From Actinopolyspora lacussalsi (GTDB lineage Bacteria; Actinomycetota; Actinomycetes; Mycobacteriales; Pseudonocardiaceae): a stretch of DNA of 64,000 nucleotides. This document shows positions 59,938 through 64,000 of this stretch, piece by piece. Both the position numbers and the translations under genes were made by a program. Each line of letters opens with the position of its first letter. Position 1 is the first letter of the stretch. The stretch is from positions 2,249,501-2,313,500 of the forward strand of contig JAURUC010000001.1 in NCBI GenBank assembly GCA_030803735.1, written 5' to 3'. Below the pieces are notes generated by a model that had not been told where the DNA came from, did not search any database, and saw only the letters and a list, made by a program, of their open reading frames with translations.

Positions 59938-60049
59938 GGTTCTCCGGGCGGCGCGCCGGAGACTCCCGAACCGTTCGAGGCGAGCGGTGGGCTCTCCCGC
60001 CGTACCGCCCCGAAGCCGAGTGCCGCGGCTCGCCACGGACGATGGACGC

Positions 60050-60949
60050 ATGACCGACAGTGCGCGCGACGGCGGGAACTTCCGACGGCTGGCACCGGGC
60101 CAACGCACCGTGGTCCGGCTCGCCGCCCCGGACTCCCCGGAGCCCCGGAAGCTGTTCGAGACGACCGAGATCCTGCTCGAAGCCCCCAACTGGACCCCGG
60201 ACGGCAACGCGCTGCTGCTCAACGGGAACGGAGCGCTGTGGCGGCTCGACGTCGCTCGTCCCGAGGACGTCGAACACGTCCCGCTGACCGGGGGGCTGCC
60301 GGACATCAACAACGATCACGTGCCCGCACCGGACGGGCGGACCGTTTACGTCACGGCCAAGGACGGGCACATCTACGCCGCCCCGATCACCGGAGGCGCG
60401 GCCACCCGGCTGACCGAGGACGACGGGTGGCGGCACTACCTGCACGGCGTCAGTCCGGACGGAAGGAGTCTGGCGTGCGTGCTGCTGCCGAGCGGTGGGG
60501 ACGGTACTGCCGGTGAGCTGGCGGTACTGCCCGCCACGGGCGGCCCCGTGCGACTGCTGGAGACCGGGCCGGGACACCTCGACGGGCCGGAGTACACCCC
60601 GGACGGTGAGTGGATCGTGTTCAACGACGAGTCGTTCGGCGAGGAGCCCGGGCACGCGCAGCTGGCACGCGTCCCCGCCGAGGGGGGAACACCTCGCCGA
60701 CTGGTGAGCTCGGCGACCGTGGACTGGTTCCCGCACGTCTCCCCCGACGGCAGGTACGCGAACTACCTGTCCTACCCGGCCGGGACTCTCGGGCACCCGC
60801 CCGACACCGAGGTCGCGATCCACGTGGTCTCCACGGCGGACTGGCAGACCCCGATCCACACCTTCCCGCTGTTCGGCGGCCAGGGCACCAGCAACGTGGG
60901 CAACTGGGCCCCCGACAGCGGGCGGTTCGCCTTCGTGTCGTACGGGTAG
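60050..60949 (+). CDS. TolB-like beta-propeller protein
   Basis: 299 residues with repeated WD40-like TolB blades: APNWTPDGNALLLNGNGALWRLD, then VPAPDGRTVYVTAKDGHIYAAPITGG, GVSPDGRSLACVLLP, EYTPDGEWIVFNDES, HVSPDGRYANYLSYP and NWAPDSGRFAFVSYG. No signal peptide, so probably cytoplasmic, unlike periplasmic TolB. Such proteins are often annotated as biopolymer transporter Tol or S9-like propeller. The ATG at 60050 has only a weak ribosome site. Function unknown. Confidence 0.85.
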   Translation: MTDSARDGGNFRRLAPGQRTVVRLAAPDSPEPRKLFETTEILLEAPNWTPDGNALLLNGNGALWRLDVARPEDVEHVPLTGGLPDINNDHVPAPDGRTVYVTAKDGHIYAAPITGGAATRLTEDDGWRHYLHGVSPDGRSLACVLLPSGGDGTAGELAVLPATGGPVRLLETGPGHLDGPEYTPDGEWIVFNDESFGEEPGHAQLARVPAEGGTPRRLVSSATVDWFPHVSPDGRYANYLSYPAGTLGHPPDTEVAIHVVSTADWQTPIHTFPLFGGQGTSNVGNWAPDSGRFAFVSYG

Positions 60950-61329
60950 GAGTTCGGCGGCTCGGTCCGCGTGGCCGGTTTCGCGGCGGAACCTCCGGCA
61001 CGGCGGTGCCGGGGCGAGGGTGGTCGGAGTTCGGCCTGCGTCGATGGCGCGGCGATTTCGCGAGAAATTTACGCAGTCGGAGCCACACCGCACCACCGGC
61101 CCGACGATTTCGCGAGAAATCGACGCCCGGGCCCTGCCAGAGAGACCATACCGGCCAGGCCCCAACCGAAAGAAGTCCTCAGACGCCTTCGGGGGCGAGG
61201 TTCACCCCGAAGTTTCCTCGCGTGCGCACTTGGCCACGAAACGGGGGCTCGGAGTTCCCGCGGTCGGGATCGGATCCGATCTGCGATCACCGCGATGCCC
61301 AACCCCCACCAGCGCCAGTACCGCACCGA
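60950..61329. repeat. Repeat-rich intergenic region (type A piece, two type B copies)
   Basis: A short type A piece (GGCGGAACCTCCGGCACGGC near 60975) is followed by type B copies at 61051-61074 and 61103-61126, both in the same orientation with the core GATTTCGCGAGAAAT. Frames running through here are not protein-like. No gene is seen before the hydrolase fragment. Confidence 0.7.
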
Positions 61330-61717
61330 TGACAACCGGAGAGGTGTAACCGGACACGAGGTTGCCGACCGGTTGTGGCCGCCGCCCCGGCTGCTGCTTA
61401 CACACGCCACCCACCCCATGTCCGGCCTGAACGCAGCGGATCTGTCCGAGCTGGCGACACTGTGGTGGATCTATCCCGAGACCACGGCACTCACGTATCT
61501 GCTGCGACGACGGGAGTTCGACGAGTTGCCGACGATCGCCGCGGCACATCCCAACACCGTCTACAGCTCGGATCTCGGTCAACCGGAGCAACTCGATGTC
61601 GGGAGCTGGCTCGAACACACCACCCGATGGTTTCGGGAGACCGGGGTGGACGATGCGCTCGCGCGGCGAATCACCCGGCGGAATCCGGCCGAACTCCTGG
61701 CGCCCGACCGCCGGTAG
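61330..61717 (+). pseudogene. 3' fragment of a DUF6282-like metal-dependent hydrolase
   Basis: The last about 120 codons read RLLLTHATHPMSGLNAADLSELAT, then a diverged middle, then HPNTVYSSDLGQPEQLDVGSWLEHTTRWFRETGVDDALARRITRRNPAELL. The SSDLGQP motif and the following helix resemble the C-terminus of DUF6282/amidohydrolase proteins of about 300 residues. The N-terminal metal-binding part is absent and replaced by repeat DNA. The only in-frame ATG (61418) would give about 99 residues. Probably a remnant. Confidence 0.6.
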
Positions 61718-61731
61718 AACCGGAACGTCGG

Positions 61732-62763
61732 TCAGGAGTTCGCGACCGACCACCCCTCCTGTCGTGCTGCCCGCCGTAGCGTGCTCTCGAACCGACTGCC
61801 GGCCAGCGTGGCCAGCGCGAGTCGCTCCCGAGGAGCATCACTGGTGGGCAGCGGTCGCCATACCAACTGGCCGTCGTTGACCACCGATGCCGGACGCAGC
61901 GCCACCAGACCGGGCACGGACAACAGGGCGTGCCGGAACAGCGCGTCCTGGTCCTGGTCCAGCGGGTGCAGCGTCGGCTGCCAGCCGAGCTCCGCGAGCT
62001 GCGAGGTGACCGTCTCGGAGTATCCCGGCGCGCAGCCCGAGTTGTACCAGACCAGACGTTGCGAGGAGAGAGCGTCCCAGGTCAGCTCGGCCTGTGCTGC
62101 CAGGGGGTGTTCCTTGCGCATCACGACTCCGAGCGGCTCGTCCAGCAGCACGCCGCACACCAGACCCGGACTGCTGTGCGGCCACCGGATTATGCCGAAA
62201 GCGAGCTCACCACGGCTGATGAGTTCGGGTTGCGAAGCGGCGGGCACCGCTCGCATGGTCAGTGCCTGCTCACCTTCCTCGGTCCGGTCACCGTGCTCAA
62301 CACACCGCGACAGCCCGCGTTGGGCCTCGAACAACGCCTGTTCCGGCACCCCGCCGCACACGCCTACCTTCCAGTCCGGAAGGGCGGGTGCCACTGCGGA
62401 GATCGCGGCACGCAACTGAGTGGGAATCCCCTGCACCGCGTCGAGGAACGCCCGACCCGCCCGGGTCAGTTCGACCCCCCGGACAGTGCGCCTGAAAAGT
62501 GCCGTACCCAGTCGGCGCTCCAGTCGTCGAATCTGCTGGCTCAGGCTGGGCTGCGAGATGTGCATTTCCTGAGCGGCCCCGGAAACGCTACCGGCGCTCA
62601 CCACCGCCAGAAAGTACCTCAGATGGCGAAGGTCGAAGCTGTCGATCTCGGCAGCGGCGGAAACCGCTTTCAGGAACTCGTCACGCGTGGCCTCGTCGTG
62701 CGCGTGTGAGTTCGGATTTCTCCCGACCCGCGATTCGGAATTCTCGTAGCCCGCATCCGTCAT
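61732..62763 (-). CDS. LysR family transcriptional regulator
   Basis: 343 residues, longer than usual because of a polar N-terminal extension of about 40 residues. The helix-turn-helix follows: FDLRHLRYFLAVVSAGSVSGAAQEMHISQPSLSQQIRRLERRLG. The effector domain includes SRGELAFGIIRWPHS and LGVVMRKEHPLAAQAELTW. The ATG at 62763 has GGAGGGG 3 bases upstream, supporting the extension. It is divergent from a tiny ORF at 62860 and may control it. Confidence 0.88.
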   Translation of the reverse strand: MTDAGYENSESRVGRNPNSHAHDEATRDEFLKAVSAAAEIDSFDLRHLRYFLAVVSAGSVSGAAQEMHISQPSLSQQIRRLERRLGTALFRRTVRGVELTRAGRAFLDAVQGIPTQLRAAISAVAPALPDWKVGVCGGVPEQALFEAQRGLSRCVEHGDRTEEGEQALTMRAVPAASQPELISRGELAFGIIRWPHSSPGLVCGVLLDEPLGVVMRKEHPLAAQAELTWDALSSQRLVWYNSGCAPGYSETVTSQLAELGWQPTLHPLDQDQDALFRHALLSVPGLVALRPASVVNDGQLVWRPLPTSDAPRERLALATLAGSRFESTLRRAARQEGWSVANS

Positions 62764-62859
62764 GTCCCCTCCCGTGTCCCGGCATTCCCGTCGATGCGCT
62801 CAACGATCGCCGCGATCATGACACGGAATCGTGGCAGAAGAACGGAAACGGGAGACAAC

Positions 62860-62994
62860 GTGTTCAAGAGAACACCGGTTGTTACTTCCTACGGGGGAAG
62901 GGGCGGCCTTTCCGGGTTGTGCTCGGGACCACGGGGATACCGGTACGACTACGTCGCCAGCCGTTCGGCCACGGCCGAGCGAAAAGCGACGTAG
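62860..62994 (+). CDS. Tiny ORF, 44 aa, strong ribosome binding site
   Basis: GTG start with GGGAG 5 bases upstream, which is better than most genes here. The product is FKRTPVVTSYGGRGGLSGLC followed by SGPRGYRYDYVASRSATAER and a short tail: basic, rich in Gly, Arg, Tyr and Ser, with one Cys. It is not membrane-like. It stands alone between the divergent LysR gene and the converging MFS gene. It could be a small regulator or a peptide precursor; no family is recognised. Confidence 0.45.
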   Translation: MFKRTPVVTSYGGRGGLSGLCSGPRGYRYDYVASRSATAERKAT

Positions 62995-63024
62995 CTGCTG
63001 GGCGTGCACCCGCGGGGACCGCGT

Positions 63025-63999
63025 CTAACGAGACGGGGCCGGTTCGACCCTGTCGCGAGTAGCGGTGACGATCACTCCTCCCGTACCGGCCAGCACCACG
63101 AGCACGATCCCGAAGGTCATGGTCCCGGCGGCCAGTCCGACGAGGTCACTGAGGTAACCGGTCAACACCGGAAGCGTGCCCGCCAACGCGTAACCACCGA
63201 CATTGAGACCCGCATTGGCCTCGGCGAGGCGATGCCCGGGAACGGAGGCGTTGAGCAGCGAGAGTCCACCCAACTGCCCCATCCCCTGGCCGCAACCGGC
63301 CAGCAGAGCCGCGAGGGCCAACGGAGGCACGGAATTGGTGAACACCGCGACGGCCATCGCCACCATGCTCAGCACCGTGCTGACCGCACCCAGCTGCAGG
63401 ATGCGGGGCACCGGCATCCGCTGCACCGCGAACTGGACAGCGGTAGCGATCAGGAACATCACGAAGGCCAACCCGCCCGCGACCATCCGGTTGGTCGATC
63501 CCAGCAGGCTCGCCAGCAGGGAAGGTCCGAGTGAGAGCACGAACGAGGTAGCGGTGATCCCGGGGGCGAAGACCGCGATCCCGAGCACGAGCCGCAGCCG
63601 ATCGTTCTTCGGCACCGAGGGCACACGGATCCATGCCCCACTGCCGGTGGAACGGGGGCGGCTCACCGGCATACGCCACACGACGAGCAGCGCCAGCACC
63701 AGCAGACCGGCCTCCACCGCGAACACAGTCACCGTGGGTCCGGGCGCCAGTTCGGAGAGAACACCGGCCAACATCGGCCCGAGTCCCGCCCCCAGCACCA
63801 TCGCGGTCGAGGCCAGCAGAGCCGCCAGTCGCTTGCGGGAAGCTCCCCCGACGTCGGTGACCGCGGCCATACCCGCGGAGACCGCCGCTCCGACGGCGAT
63901 CCCGGTGAGCAACCGGGCGGTGCACAGCACAAGCACCGAATCCGCCGTGGCGAACATGAGGCAGGCGATCAGTGCCAACGCCAGAGCGGGAAAGAGCAC
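63025..63999 (-). CDS. MFS transporter, 5' end beyond the window
   Basis: At least 324 residues; the N-terminal helices lie beyond base 64000. The visible part begins in helix 3 or so (LCTARLLTGIAVGAAVSAGMAAVTDV, typical helix 4 motif) and continues with about nine helices. ASTAMVLGAGLGPMLAGVLSELAPGPT is motif C-like (antiporter), suggesting efflux. The C-terminus is complete. Substrate unknown. Confidence 0.85.
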   Translation of the reverse strand: MLFPALALALIACLMFATADSVLVLCTARLLTGIAVGAAVSAGMAAVTDVGGASRKRLAALLASTAMVLGAGLGPMLAGVLSELAPGPTVTVFAVEAGLLVLALLVVWRMPVSRPRSTGSGAWIRVPSVPKNDRLRLVLGIAVFAPGITATSFVLSLGPSLLASLLGSTNRMVAGGLAFVMFLIATAVQFAVQRMPVPRILQLGAVSTVLSMVAMAVAVFTNSVPPLALAALLAGCGQGMGQLGGLSLLNASVPGHRLAEANAGLNVGGYALAGTLPVLTGYLSDLVGLAAGTMTFGIVLVVLAGTGGVIVTATRDRVEPAPSR

Positions 64000-64000
64000 G

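Overview
High-GC actinomycete chromosome. GTG and TTG starts are frequent, ATGA/GTGA gene overlaps are common, and several marker families are typical of the order Pseudonocardiales (XRE/DUF5753 plus DUF397 pairs, an Sdh with a single large membrane anchor, actinobacterial YD-repeat toxins with LamG and pretoxin-HINT domains). A halophilic Actinopolyspora/Saccharopolyspora-like genus is a guess from the acidic proteins and is not proven. No rRNA, tRNA or CRISPR array was recognised.

Layout. 0.3-4.0 kb: succinate dehydrogenase operon (anchor, SdhA, SdhB) on the minus strand. 4.1-6.5 kb: two small hypotheticals, an aldo/keto reductase and a DUF2188 protein. 6.6-9.1 kb: 5-oxoprolinase operon pxpA-pxpB-pxpC, interrupted by a dispersed intergenic repeat. 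9.4-19.3 kb: VOC protein, a membrane-anchored ACT/GNAT protein, a divergent SDR/MFS pair, an IS701-like transposase, homospermidine synthase, and a divergent LysR regulator/aromatic-acid transporter pair with two matching operator-like sites. 19.5-24.7 kb: a methyltransferase, an XRE/DUF5753-DUF397 regulatory module with a divergent three-gene operon, and a DddA-like (SCP1.201-like) deaminase toxin with an Imm1 immunity gene, bracketed by two copies of the DUF397 3' end. 24.7-32.6 kb: nitronate monooxygenase, then an IclR-controlled operon for sugar-acid uptake and oxidation to 2-oxoglutarate (FAH-family dehydratase, semialdehyde dehydrogenase, IlvD/Edd dehydratase, GntP permease: a Weimberg-type pathway). 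32.9-34.6 kb: DUF4291 protein and a secreted GH16 beta-glucanase.

34.9-56.5 kb is the most unusual part. A 3585-residue secreted Rhs/YD-repeat toxin with three LamG domains, a self-cleaving pretoxin-HINT domain and a small C-terminal toxin is followed, in its direction of transcription, by its overlapping immunity gene, a decayed IS5-family element, and about 10 kb of visibly AT-richer DNA. That DNA holds an orphan HINT-toxin/immunity cassette almost identical to the end of the large gene, a third copy of the immunity gene, three copies of another small-gene family, four SUKH genes, CPCC and MafI immunity genes, several unrecognised small genes, and a remnant of another Rhs end. I read this as a store of displaced toxin tips and a poly-immunity island.

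57.0-64.0 kb: UDP-GlcNAc 2-epimerase divergent from a small membrane protein plus processive family 2 glycosyltransferase (probably surface polysaccharide), a TolB-like propeller protein, a truncated hydrolase, a LysR regulator, a tiny ORF with a strong ribosome binding site, and an MFS transporter cut by the window edge. Two kinds of short dispersed repeat recur in intergenic DNA across the whole window.
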